Shown piece by piece: positions 56,033-63,844 of a DNA stretch of 64,000 nt. The stretch comes from JAWLCA01 sp050485905. GTDB taxonomy: Bacteria > Pseudomonadota > Alphaproteobacteria > Rhodobacterales > Rhodobacteraceae. Numbering within the stretch: position 1 is the first letter of the stretch; each line of letters begins with the position of its first letter. The notes below the pieces were generated by a model, which made no database searches, had not been told where the DNA came from, and was given only the letters and a program-made list of their open reading frames with translations. The stretch lies in assembly GCA_050485905.1 (NCBI GenBank), contig JBJHCH010000002.1, forward strand, positions 1 to 64,000, written 5' to 3'. The translations under genes and the position numbers were made by a program.

Positions 56033-57226
56033 ATGCCCGGACGCGCCGCTTTCCTGTCCCATCTGACCGACACGCTGGATGCCATCGAGTCTGATGGTCT
56101 GATGAAGCGCGAGCGGCAGATTGCCTCGCCCCAGGGGGTGCATGTGCATGTCGGCGGGCGCGACTATCTGAACCTCTGCGCCAACAACTACCTTGGGCTG
56201 GCGGACCATCCCGCGCTGATCGCGGCGGCCAAGGCGGCGATGGACGACCACGGCTTCGGCATGGCCTCGGTCCGATTCATCTGCGGCACGCAGGATCTGC
56301 ACCGGCGGCTGGAGGAGCGGCTGGCGCGGTTCCTTGGCACGGATGACTCGATCCTGTTCGCCGCCTGTTTCGATGCCAACGGCGGACTGTTCGAGCCGCT
56401 GCTGGGGCCGGAGGATGCGGTGATCTCGGACGCGCTGAATCACGCCTCGATCATCGACGGCATCCGGCTTTGCAAGGCGCGGCGGTATCGCTATGCCAAT
56501 TCCGACATGGCCGACCTGCGGCGGCAGGTTGAACAGGCGCGTGCAGATGGCGCGCGGCATGTGATGATCGCCACCGATGGCGTGTTCTCGATGGACGGCT
56601 ATCTGGCGAAGCTGCCCGAGATTAAGGCGCTGGCCGAGGAGTTCGACGCGCTGGTCATGGTGGACGATTGCCACGCCACCGGCTTCATGGGGCCAAAGGG
56701 AGCGGGGACGCCGGCACATTTCGGGGTGAAGGTGGACATCCTGACCGGTACGCTGGGCAAGGCGCTGGGCGGCGCGCTGGGTGGATACATCGCCGGGCCG
56801 CAGCCGGTGATCGACCTGCTGCGCCAGCGGGCGCGGCCCTATCTGTTCTCGAACGCGCTGCCACCCGCCGTTGTGGGGGCGTCGCTGGCCGCGCTCGATC
56901 TGGTCGAGCAGGCGGACGACCTGCGCGCGCAACTGTTTGACAACACGGCCTACTGGCGCGCGGGGCTGACGGACGCGGGCTTCACCCTGCTGCCGGGCGA
57001 GCATCCCATCGTGCCGGTTATGCTGGGTGAGGCGCGGCTGGCGCAGGACATGGCGCGGGAACTGGACGCGCGCGGGGTCTATGTCGCGGGGTTCTTCTTC
57101 CCGGTGGTGCCGAAAGGTCAGGCGCGGATCCGCACGCAGATGAATGCGCGACTGACGCGCGACGATCTGGATTTCGCGCTGGATGCGTTCCGCGATGCGG
57201 GGCGGGCAGTGGGGGCAATCGCATGA
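56033..57226 (+). CDS. kbl: glycine C-acetyltransferase (2-amino-3-ketobutyrate CoA ligase)
   Basis: A 397-residue PLP enzyme of the alpha-oxoamine synthase family. Kbl converts 2-amino-3-ketobutyrate plus CoA to glycine and acetyl-CoA. Seen: NNYLGLADHP, GFGMASVRFICGTQDLHRRLE, ATDGVFSMDG, VDDCHATGFMG and the PLP lysine in TGTLGKALGG. Its last codons overlap the tdh start (ATGA), the standard kbl-tdh arrangement. Regulation with the cyclitol cluster is suggested by the operator-like site upstream. Confidence 0.93.
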   Translation: MPGRAAFLSHLTDTLDAIESDGLMKRERQIASPQGVHVHVGGRDYLNLCANNYLGLADHPALIAAAKAAMDDHGFGMASVRFICGTQDLHRRLEERLARFLGTDDSILFAACFDANGGLFEPLLGPEDAVISDALNHASIIDGIRLCKARRYRYANSDMADLRRQVEQARADGARHVMIATDGVFSMDGYLAKLPEIKALAEEFDALVMVDDCHATGFMGPKGAGTPAHFGVKVDILTGTLGKALGGALGGYIAGPQPVIDLLRQRARPYLFSNALPPAVVGASLAALDLVEQADDLRAQLFDNTAYWRAGLTDAGFTLLPGEHPIVPVMLGEARLAQDMARELDARGVYVAGFFFPVVPKGQARIRTQMNARLTRDDLDFALDAFRDAGRAVGAIA

Positions 57227-58248
57227 AGGCACTGGTCAAGGCGAAGCCGGAGCCGGGCCTGTGGCTGGAGTCGCGCGACGTGCCCCAGATCGGCCCCGAC
57301 GACGTACTGATCCGCGTGCGCAAGACCGGCATCTGCGGCACCGACATCCACATCTGGAACTGGGACGACTGGGCGCAGCGCACCGTGCCCGTGCCGCTGG
57401 TCACCGGCCACGAGTTTGCGGGCGAGATCGTAGAGGTGGGCCGCAATGTCGACGACCTCAAGATCGGCCAGCGATGCTCGGGCGAGGGGCACCTGATCGG
57501 CAAGCACAGCCGGCAAAGCCGGGCAGGCAAGTTCCATCTGGACCCAGAAACCCGCGGCATCGGCGTGAACGAACCCGGCGCCTTTGCCGATTACCTGCGC
57601 CTGCCCGCGTTCAATGTCGTGCCGCTGCCCGACGCCATCGACGACGAGATCGGCGCGATCCTCGACCCGCTGGGCAATGCCGTGCACACCGCGCTGTCGT
57701 TCGATCTGGTAGGAGAGGACGTGCTGATCACCGGCGCCGGCCCCATCGGGATCATGGCCGGCGCGGTCGCCCGCCATGTCGGCGCGCGGCATGTGGTGAT
57801 CACCGACGTCAACCCGGCCCGGCTGGAGCTTGCGGGTCGGGTGGCCGATGTGGTGCCGGTGAACGTGGCCGAGGAAGACCTGAAATCGGTCATCTCGCGG
57901 CTGAAGATGGCGCAGGGATTTGATGTCGGGCTTGAAATGTCGGGCAATCAGGCCGCGCTCGACCAGATGGTCGAGGCGCTGGTGATGGGCGGGCGCATCG
58001 CGCTGCTGGGCATCCCGCCGGGCAAGTCGCCGGTTGACTGGTCGCGCATCGTGTTCAAGGCGATCACGATCAAGGGCGTCTATGGCCGCGAGATATTCGA
58101 GACCTGGTACAAGATGATCGCCATGCTGGAAAACGGCCTGGACGTTCGCGCCGTCATCACCCACCGCTTCCCCGTGGACCGCTTCGCCGAGGCATTCGAG
58201 ATCATGCGCTCGGGCCAGAGCGGCAAGATCATGTTGGACTGGGACTGA
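57223..58248 (+). CDS. tdh: L-threonine 3-dehydrogenase lacking the structural zinc cysteines
   Basis: A 341-residue medium-chain dehydrogenase oxidising L-threonine to 2-amino-3-ketobutyrate with NAD. Catalytic zinc residues are Cys38 (GICGTDIH), His63 and Glu64 (GHEFAGEI); the cofactor motif is GAGPIGIMAGAVARHVGA. In the E. coli enzyme a second, structural zinc is held by Cys93, 96, 99 and 107; here those positions are Gly, Ser, Ser and Asp (GHLIGKHSRQSRAGKFHLD), so the structural zinc should be absent. It is coupled to kbl. Its stop is directly abutted by the convergent lactonase-like gene. Confidence 0.92.
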   Translation: MKALVKAKPEPGLWLESRDVPQIGPDDVLIRVRKTGICGTDIHIWNWDDWAQRTVPVPLVTGHEFAGEIVEVGRNVDDLKIGQRCSGEGHLIGKHSRQSRAGKFHLDPETRGIGVNEPGAFADYLRLPAFNVVPLPDAIDDEIGAILDPLGNAVHTALSFDLVGEDVLITGAGPIGIMAGAVARHVGARHVVITDVNPARLELAGRVADVVPVNVAEEDLKSVISRLKMAQGFDVGLEMSGNQAALDQMVEALVMGGRIALLGIPPGKSPVDWSRIVFKAITIKGVYGREIFETWYKMIAMLENGLDVRAVITHRFPVDRFAEAFEIMRSGQSGKIMLDWD

Positions 58249-59079
58249 TCAGCCGATCCGGTAGAACGCGGCCGCCGTGCCGCCGAAGATGCGGGCGCGG
58301 TCGGCGGCGGGCAGATGCGCCGTCAGCGCCTCGGCCGTGCGCCGCCAGCCGACATATTCCTCGCGCAGCCGGCAGACCGGCCAGTCCGATCCCCACATCA
58401 CCCGCTCGGGTCCGAAGACCGACAGGACATGGTCGGCATAGGGCTTCAGTGCCTCGGCCGACCAGTCGTCATCCGACTCGGTCACGAGGGCGGAGAACTT
58501 GCAATACGCGCCCGTCTCTGCCGCGATCCGGGCGATACCTTCGGCCCAATGGTTGTAAGCGTCGGGGTCGCGGATCTGCGGTTTCATGCAGTGATCGACC
58601 ACCACGCGCAGGCCAGGGTGGCGTTTCAGGATCGTCAGGAAGTTCGCCAGATGCCGGGGAAACCCAAGCGCATCGAAGGTCAGATCCAGCTCGACAAGCG
58701 CGGCAAAGGCCCACTGAATGTCATCGCGCAGCAGCCAGTCATCATCTGGGATATCCTGCACCATCGGCCGCACGCCGCGGAACTTCGGGTGCCGGGCAAG
58801 GCGGCGCAGGGTGTCGATCTGGTCCGGGCGCTCGAAGTCCACCCAGCCCACCACGGCGGCGACGTGATCGGTCGCATCCGCGATGCCCAGCATGTATTCG
58901 GTTTCCTCGACCGTGGGCGCGGCCTGCACCAGCACCGTTTTCTCAATGCCGTGCGCGGCAAGTTGGGGCGCCAGATCGGCAGGCCCATAGGGCCGCGACA
59001 GCACAGGGTCGTCGGCTGGCATCCAGCCGTAATCGCCGCGCGCGGGGTTCCAGTAGTGCTGATGGGCGTCAATCTGCAT
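58249..59079 (-). CDS. amidohydrolase 2 family lactonase (L-fuconolactonase-like)
   Basis: A 276-residue TIM-barrel amidohydrolase: IDAHQHYWNPARGDYGW at the N-terminus, VLVQAAPTVEETEYMLGIA, FRGVRPMVQDIPDDDWLL, VVDHCMKPQI and GSDWPVC near the end. The pattern is that of sugar-lactone hydrolases (fuconolactonase, rhamnonolactonase). The ATG at 59079 follows GAGGCAGAG and is 10 bases after the aldose-dehydrogenase stop. Together the two would oxidise an aldose to its aldonic acid. Confidence 0.87.
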   Translation of the reverse strand: MQIDAHQHYWNPARGDYGWMPADDPVLSRPYGPADLAPQLAAHGIEKTVLVQAAPTVEETEYMLGIADATDHVAAVVGWVDFERPDQIDTLRRLARHPKFRGVRPMVQDIPDDDWLLRDDIQWAFAALVELDLTFDALGFPRHLANFLTILKRHPGLRVVVDHCMKPQIRDPDAYNHWAEGIARIAAETGAYCKFSALVTESDDDWSAEALKPYADHVLSVFGPERVMWGSDWPVCRLREEYVGWRRTAEALTAHLPAADRARIFGGTAAAFYRIG

Positions 59080-59089
59080 CTGCTCTGCC

Positions 59090-60055
59090 TCAACCCGGAT
59101 CGTACTGCCGGGTCGCTTCGGGGTCGTCGGTGGCAAAGGGCAGGGCGGCCAGTTCCTCCCACAGGGCGGGCGGGATCGGCATCCGCGCCCAATCGATCGT
59201 CTGGGCCACCCGTTCGGGTTTCGTTACGCCGCAGATCGTCGAAGTGATGCGTGGATCGCGGAGCGAGAATTGCAGCGCCGCCGCCCCCGTTGGTACGCCA
59301 TGGCGGGCGCAGATCTCCTCAACCCGCGCGACCGGGGCAAGCATCTCGTCCGTCGCCTCCTGATAGACATAGCGGCCATAGACCGTGCCCTTGGCCAGCG
59401 CGCCGCCGGCATAGGGCGCAGCGTTCAGCACGGATACGCCGCGCGACCGCGCAAGTTCGATCATCGGCTCGGCATTTCGGTTCACGATCGTGAAGCGATT
59501 GTGGGTGATCAGCGCGTCGAAATCCCAATCGCGCAGGATCGGCATCATCACATCCACCCGGCCGGCCGCCAGCCCGACCGCCTGCGCAAGCCCCTCTTCC
59601 TTCATCTTCATCAGCGCATCCAGCGCGCCGCCCTTGCGGGTGATCGGGTCCAGATCGCTGGCATGTTCGGGGTCGTGCAGATGCAGGATTTGCACCCTGT
59701 CAATTCCCAGCCGGGTCAGGCTTTCCTCCAGCGACCTGCGGGCACGGTCGGCGTCGAACAGGCCCGTCTCCATGTTGCGGTCCAGCTTTGTGGACAGGAT
59801 GCGCCCCGCAGGCCAGCCGCCCATCTCGCGCACCACATGGCCGATGCGCTCTTCACTGCGCCCCATGCCGTAGTTGTTGGACGTATCCAGAAACCCGTCG
59901 TCGCGGGCCAGAATCGCGCGAACGGTGGCATGGGCGGTTTCCTCTGCCACCTCGTACCCATAGGTCGCCGGCATATCCCCAAGGCCAGAGGTGCCGAAGC
60001 AGATCGCCGGCACCCGTAGTCCTGTCTCGCCAATCTCTTCGATCCGTGCGGCCAT
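59090..60055 (-). CDS. aldo/keto reductase (D-threo-aldose 1-dehydrogenase/L-fucose dehydrogenase-like)
   Basis: A 321-residue aldo/keto reductase with the catalytic tetrad in FLDTSNNYGMGRSEERIG (Asp, Tyr), STKLD (Lys) and LHLHDPEHA (His). The subfamily oxidises L-fucose, L-galactose and similar aldoses to lactones using NAD(P). It is the first gene of a two-gene operon with the lactonase, divergent from the sugar ABC transporter, which probably imports its substrate. Confidence 0.88.
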   Translation of the reverse strand: MAARIEEIGETGLRVPAICFGTSGLGDMPATYGYEVAEETAHATVRAILARDDGFLDTSNNYGMGRSEERIGHVVREMGGWPAGRILSTKLDRNMETGLFDADRARRSLEESLTRLGIDRVQILHLHDPEHASDLDPITRKGGALDALMKMKEEGLAQAVGLAAGRVDVMMPILRDWDFDALITHNRFTIVNRNAEPMIELARSRGVSVLNAAPYAGGALAKGTVYGRYVYQEATDEMLAPVARVEEICARHGVPTGAAALQFSLRDPRITSTICGVTKPERVAQTIDWARMPIPPALWEELAALPFATDDPEATRQYDPG

Positions 60056-60162
60056 GGTTCCTCCCCCAAAGGTAACCGCTGTGACACTCGGGGCCGGGCG
60101 CCCTGAATGTCAATCGCGGGCGCGATCCGCCATCGCGCGAACCGCTGCTGAAACCGCAGATT

Positions 60163-60176
60163 GCAATGATCGTTGT
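60163..60176. promoter_or_regulatory. operator candidate, site 3 (aldose dehydrogenase/ABC transporter)
   Basis: GCAATGATCGTTGT matches GCAATGATCATTGC at 12 of 14 positions. It lies in the divergent gap 60056-60289, 107 bases upstream of the aldo/keto reductase start and 113 bases before the transporter ATPase start. Confidence 0.5.
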
Positions 60177-60181
60177 GTGAT

Positions 60182-60206
60182 ATCAAGTCCGGCAATTTTG
60201 CTTGAT
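60182..60206. promoter_or_regulatory. second inverted repeat in the transporter promoter region
   Basis: ATCAAG and CTTGAT form an inverted repeat with a 13-base spacer that itself contains GCAATTTTGC (60192-60201, arms GCAA/TTGC). It may be a second site for the same regulator or one for another protein. Confidence 0.35.
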
Positions 60207-60289
60207 CGGTGCCGCCACCTGTGGCAGCCTTCGGTCGAGATCGCCGGCATCGGGCAGAGATCCGGGCGGCGACCAGGGAGGGGTCGGCG

Positions 60290-61030
60290 ATGCCGGTGCT
60301 GGAACTGAACGGCGTTTCCAAGAGCTTTGGCGCGATCCGCGCGCTGTCCGGCGTTGACCTGACGCTTGAGCAGGGTGAAGCGATCGGGCTGATGGGCGAC
60401 AACGGCGCCGGCAAGTCCACCCTGATGAAGATCATCGCCGGAAACTTCAGCCCGACCGAGGGCACCATTCGCATCGATGGCGAGGAAGTGCATTTTTCCA
60501 AGCCGCTGGAGGCGCGGCAGAAGGGTATCGAGATCGTCTATCAGGATCTCGCACTTTGCGACAACCTGACGGCTGCGGGGAACGTCTTTCTGGGCCGTGA
60601 GCTGAAAAAGAAGATCGGGCCGTTCAAATGGCTCGACCATGCCGGGATGAACCGCCGCGCGGCTGCCCTGTTCGCCGAGTTGAAGTCTGAAACGCGCCCC
60701 CGCGATCTGGTGCGCCAGATGTCTGGTGGGCAGCGACAGGCGGTGGCGATCGCGCGCACCCGACTGTCCGATCCGAAGATCGTGCTGATGGATGAACCCA
60801 CCGCCGCCATCTCGGTCCGCCAGGTGAAGGAGGTGCTGGGTCTGATCCAGCGGCTGAAGGATTCGGGCCATGCCGTGATTCTGGTATCCCATCGGATGCC
60901 GGACGTGTTCGACGTCTGCGACCGCGTCGCGGTCCTGCGCCGGGGCACCAAGGTTGCCGACAAGCGCATCGTCGCATCGAGCCCCGAGGAAGTGACCGGC
61001 CTGATCACGGGAGCGATAGCCGCCGCATGA
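60290..61030 (+). CDS. sugar ABC transporter ATPase (single-domain, FrcA-like)
   Basis: A 246-residue ATPase with one nucleotide-binding domain, unlike the two-domain RbsA/XylG type: Walker A GDNGAGKST at residues 36-44, VYQDLALCDNLTAAGNVFLGREL, signature MSGGQRQAVAIARTRL, Walker B IVLMDEPTAAISVRQ and VSHRMPDV. AGGGAGGGG precedes the ATG at 60290. It overlaps the permease start by 4 bases. Family members serve fructose, ribose, mannose or cyclitol uptake. Confidence 0.9.
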   Translation: MPVLELNGVSKSFGAIRALSGVDLTLEQGEAIGLMGDNGAGKSTLMKIIAGNFSPTEGTIRIDGEEVHFSKPLEARQKGIEIVYQDLALCDNLTAAGNVFLGRELKKKIGPFKWLDHAGMNRRAAALFAELKSETRPRDLVRQMSGGQRQAVAIARTRLSDPKIVLMDEPTAAISVRQVKEVLGLIQRLKDSGHAVILVSHRMPDVFDVCDRVAVLRRGTKVADKRIVASSPEEVTGLITGAIAAA

Positions 61031-62052
61031 CCAGCACAAGCACCAACCAGACCACCGATCACGCCGCAATCGACGACTCGATTGCCGGCAGACGAGAGAT
61101 GACATGGTGGCAATCCGTCACCCGCAGCCAGCCATTCTGGGTTCTGATTGCGATTCTGGTGATGGGCGCGGTGATGAGCCAAGTGTCCGGCGTCTTCCTG
61201 TCCGAACGCAACATGTTCAACGTGGCGCGCAACTTCGCCTTCTTCGGGATCATGGCGCTGGGTATGACGGCGGTGATCTGCACGGCGGGGATCGACCTGT
61301 CGGTCGGTTCGCTCATGGGGCTGGCGGGTATCGTGACAGGGTTGGTCATGCAGGCGGGCTACAGCATCGGTCTGGGCTTTCTTGCCTGCATGGGCGTGGC
61401 AGCACTGGTCGGCCTGGTGAACGGGGTGCTGATCGCCTATCTGCGCATAGCACCCTTTGTGGTGACGCTGGGGATGCTGGCCATTGCGCGGTCGCTCGCG
61501 ATGGTGATCTCCGACAACAAGATGATCTACAACTTCGGCCCCGATCAGGCGCTTTACCTGTGGATCGGCGGCTCCAGCACATTCGGCGTGCCGCATCCGC
61601 TTTGGGTGCTGGCAATCATGACGGTGTGCTTCTGGTTTGCCTTCAACCACACCACTTGGGGTCGGTGGGTATTTGCCGTCGGCGGCAATATTCATGCCGC
61701 ACGCCTGTCCGGCATCCCGGTGGAGCGTGTGCTGGTATCGGTCTACATCACCTGCTCGTGCTGCGCGGGTCTTGCGGCGTTCCTCATGGTGGGCTGGTTC
61801 GGGTCGGTCACCAACGCGCTGGGCCAGACCTATGAGTTGAACGTGATCGCCGCCACGGTGATCGGGGGCGCCAACCTGATGGGCGGCGTGGCCTTCGCCT
61901 TTGGCGCACCCATCGGCGCCGCGCTGATGGAACTGATCCGCAACTCGCTGCTGCTCGCCGGAATCGGCGCGCTGTGGCAGCAGTTCTTCGTCGGCCTGTT
62001 TCTGATCTGCGCCGTGTTGCTGGAGCAGATTCGCAACCGCGACCGCTCGTGA
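61027..62052 (+). CDS. sugar ABC transporter permease (RbsC/FrcC family)
   Basis: A 341-residue inner-membrane permease. A polar N-terminus (1-30) is followed by about nine to ten hydrophobic segments; signatures are MALGMTAVICTAGIDLSVGSLMGLAGI near residue 78 and NVIAATVIGGANLMGGVAFAFGAPIGAALM near 275. It forms the channel for the preceding ATPase and following binding protein. Confidence 0.92.
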   Translation: MTSTSTNQTTDHAAIDDSIAGRREMTWWQSVTRSQPFWVLIAILVMGAVMSQVSGVFLSERNMFNVARNFAFFGIMALGMTAVICTAGIDLSVGSLMGLAGIVTGLVMQAGYSIGLGFLACMGVAALVGLVNGVLIAYLRIAPFVVTLGMLAIARSLAMVISDNKMIYNFGPDQALYLWIGGSSTFGVPHPLWVLAIMTVCFWFAFNHTTWGRWVFAVGGNIHAARLSGIPVERVLVSVYITCSCCAGLAAFLMVGWFGSVTNALGQTYELNVIAATVIGGANLMGGVAFAFGAPIGAALMELIRNSLLLAGIGALWQQFFVGLFLICAVLLEQIRNRDRS

Positions 62053-62098
62053 TCCGGGCGGAGCATCAAGGTAACCAAGAGGGGGAGGAGACCCGAAG

Positions 62099-63088
62099 AT
62101 GAAGAAACTGATGTGTGCGACCATTCTGGCCGCCATGACCGTGCCGGGGGTGGCGGCGGCCGACCAGCTTCGGCTGGCGCTCGTGCCCAAGGCGATGAAC
62201 AACCCGTTCTTCGATCAGGCCCGCGATGGCTGCTATCGTGCCCAGGAAGAAGATTCGAGCATCGAATGCGTCTACATCGGTCCGGGTGAACATACCGAGC
62301 TTGAGCAGATCCAGATCGTGCAGGATCTGATCACGCAGGGCGTGGACGGGATCGCCGTGTCGCCGTCGAACGCGCCCGCCATGGCCCGCGCGCTGCAGGC
62401 CGCCGTCGATGCCGGTATCCCGGTGATGACATGGGACGCCGACCTGCTGGATGAGGACAAGCATATCCGCGCCACCTTTGTCGGTACCCGCAACTACGAC
62501 ATCGGCGTCAACCTTGCCCGCATCGCGATGGACCGGCACCCCGACGGCGGCACCGTCTGCCTGCAGACCGGCGGCGCGGCGGCGGCCAACCACAACGAGC
62601 GCCTTCAGGGCATCCGCGACACGCTGGGCGGGCGCTCTGACACCACGCCGCCGGGCGATCCGCTGGCGGGCGATGGCGGCTGGACCGAGATCTCGGGCTG
62701 CCCGCTGATCACCGATGACGACGGCAACCGCGCCGTGCAGGGGATGACCGACATCCTTGCCGCCAACCCCGACCTCACCGCCTTCATCTCCACCGGGGCC
62801 TTCACCCAATGGTTCGACAACGCCTATCGCCAGGCTGCCGAGCCCTACAAGGATCGGATGGACGCGGGCGAACTGTCGATTATCGTCGCCGACACGCTGC
62901 CGATGCAGATGGAGCAGCTTGCCGACGGCCTGTCCAACGGCCAGGTCGGCCAGCGCCCGTTCGAGATGGGCTACCGCGCGATGTTCGTCCTGAAGGACCT
63001 GATCGAGGGCAATTCGGTCGAGGATCCGATGTATACCGGACTGGACGTCTGCACGACCGAGAACGCGGCGACCTGCCTGGAGATGTGA
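62099..63088 (+). CDS. sugar ABC transporter substrate-binding protein (RbsB/FrcB family)
   Basis: A 329-residue periplasmic binding protein with a signal peptide (1-20, MKKLMCATILAAMTVPGVAA). The mature fold starts LRLALVPKAMNNPFFDQARDGCYRA and shows GVDGIAVSPSNAPAMARALQAAVDAGIPVMTWDADL (ligand and hinge region). Type I pentose/hexose-binding proteins bind sugars or inositols; specificity is not readable. GGGGGAGGAGA precedes the start. A strong terminator follows. Confidence 0.92.
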   Translation: MKKLMCATILAAMTVPGVAAADQLRLALVPKAMNNPFFDQARDGCYRAQEEDSSIECVYIGPGEHTELEQIQIVQDLITQGVDGIAVSPSNAPAMARALQAAVDAGIPVMTWDADLLDEDKHIRATFVGTRNYDIGVNLARIAMDRHPDGGTVCLQTGGAAAANHNERLQGIRDTLGGRSDTTPPGDPLAGDGGWTEISGCPLITDDDGNRAVQGMTDILAANPDLTAFISTGAFTQWFDNAYRQAAEPYKDRMDAGELSIIVADTLPMQMEQLADGLSNGQVGQRPFEMGYRAMFVLKDLIEGNSVEDPMYTGLDVCTTENAATCLEM

Positions 63089-63109
63089 GCCGGGTAAATT
63101 GAAGGGCGG

Positions 63110-63140
63110 GGGCCGGGCATTCGCCCGGCCCTTTGCATTT
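63110..63140 (+). terminator. terminator after the sugar transporter operon
   Basis: A 9-bp stem GGGCCGGGC/GCCCGGCCC with loop ATTC is followed by TTTGCATTT, 21 bases after the binding-protein stop codon. Confidence 0.75.
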
Positions 63141-63184
63141 CTGTGCCTCGCGGCAGGTCGCAATCGCGTATTTCGCAGCATGAG

Positions 63185-63240
63185 TGTGACGCTAGCGCAT
63201 GCATCCGTGATGCAATATCATGCAGGCTGTGACGCTAGCG
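63185..63240. promoter_or_regulatory. 13-bp direct repeat upstream of the universal stress protein gene
   Basis: TGTGACGCTAGCG occurs exactly twice, at 63185-63197 and 63228-63240, 43 bases apart (about four helical turns). Between them ATGCA/TGCAT motifs recur. The pair lies about 150-200 bases upstream of the stress gene and may be a double operator; the regulator is unknown. Confidence 0.4.
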
Positions 63241-63387
63241 GCGAAGATTCCTTCGCAAAGGTGGTGATTGGCCGCAATGTTTTCGAATATTCTTTCACAG
63301 GGCCGTCACATTTGGGAAGCCTTGCCGGCCCTTTCGCCCGATCATTGACCACCGTCCGGCAAAGGGCGGGACACAGAGGAGACAGTG

Positions 63388-63822
63388 ATGCCAAACAGAT
63401 ATGTCGTGGCCTATGACGACAGTCAGGCCGCGCGTCGCGCCGTTGATTTTGCGGTGGAACGCGCGAAACAGGACGGGGCGACGCTGGTCGTCGCCCATGT
63501 GCTGGAATGGTCGCCCTACAGCTTCCTGACAAAGGAGGAACTGGAGGAGCGCCACAAGCGGCGGGAAGAGGAACTGGCGCGCGCCCATGCGGCCATCGTC
63601 GACCCGCTGCTGAAGGAACTCGCAGCCGCCGGCATCGCCGCGGATTCCGAGATCCGCTACGGCCATGTGGTCGAAACCATCGTTGCCCTGGCTGAAGAAA
63701 CCAAGGCCGCGCAGATCTTCATCGGCCGCACTGGCCAGACAGGCATGGTCAGCCGACTGTTCGGGTCGGTCGCGGGCTCACTGGCGCAGGTCGCGCCGGT
63801 CCCCTGCACGATCGTCCCGTAA
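63388..63822 (+). CDS. universal stress protein (UspA family)
   Basis: A 144-residue UspA-fold protein. The start VVAYDDSQAARRAVDFAVE carries the ATP-binding Asp, and the C-terminal GRTGQTGMVSRLFGSVAGS follows the G-X2-G-X9-G-S pattern of ATP-binding universal stress proteins. AGAGGAGA precedes the ATG at 63388. It may be co-transcribed with the following membrane protein gene, 22 bases on. Confidence 0.92.
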   Translation: MPNRYVVAYDDSQAARRAVDFAVERAKQDGATLVVAHVLEWSPYSFLTKEELEERHKRREEELARAHAAIVDPLLKELAAAGIAADSEIRYGHVVETIVALAEETKAAQIFIGRTGQTGMVSRLFGSVAGSLAQVAPVPCTIVP

Positions 63823-63844
63823 TGCATCACAGAAGGAAACGGCA

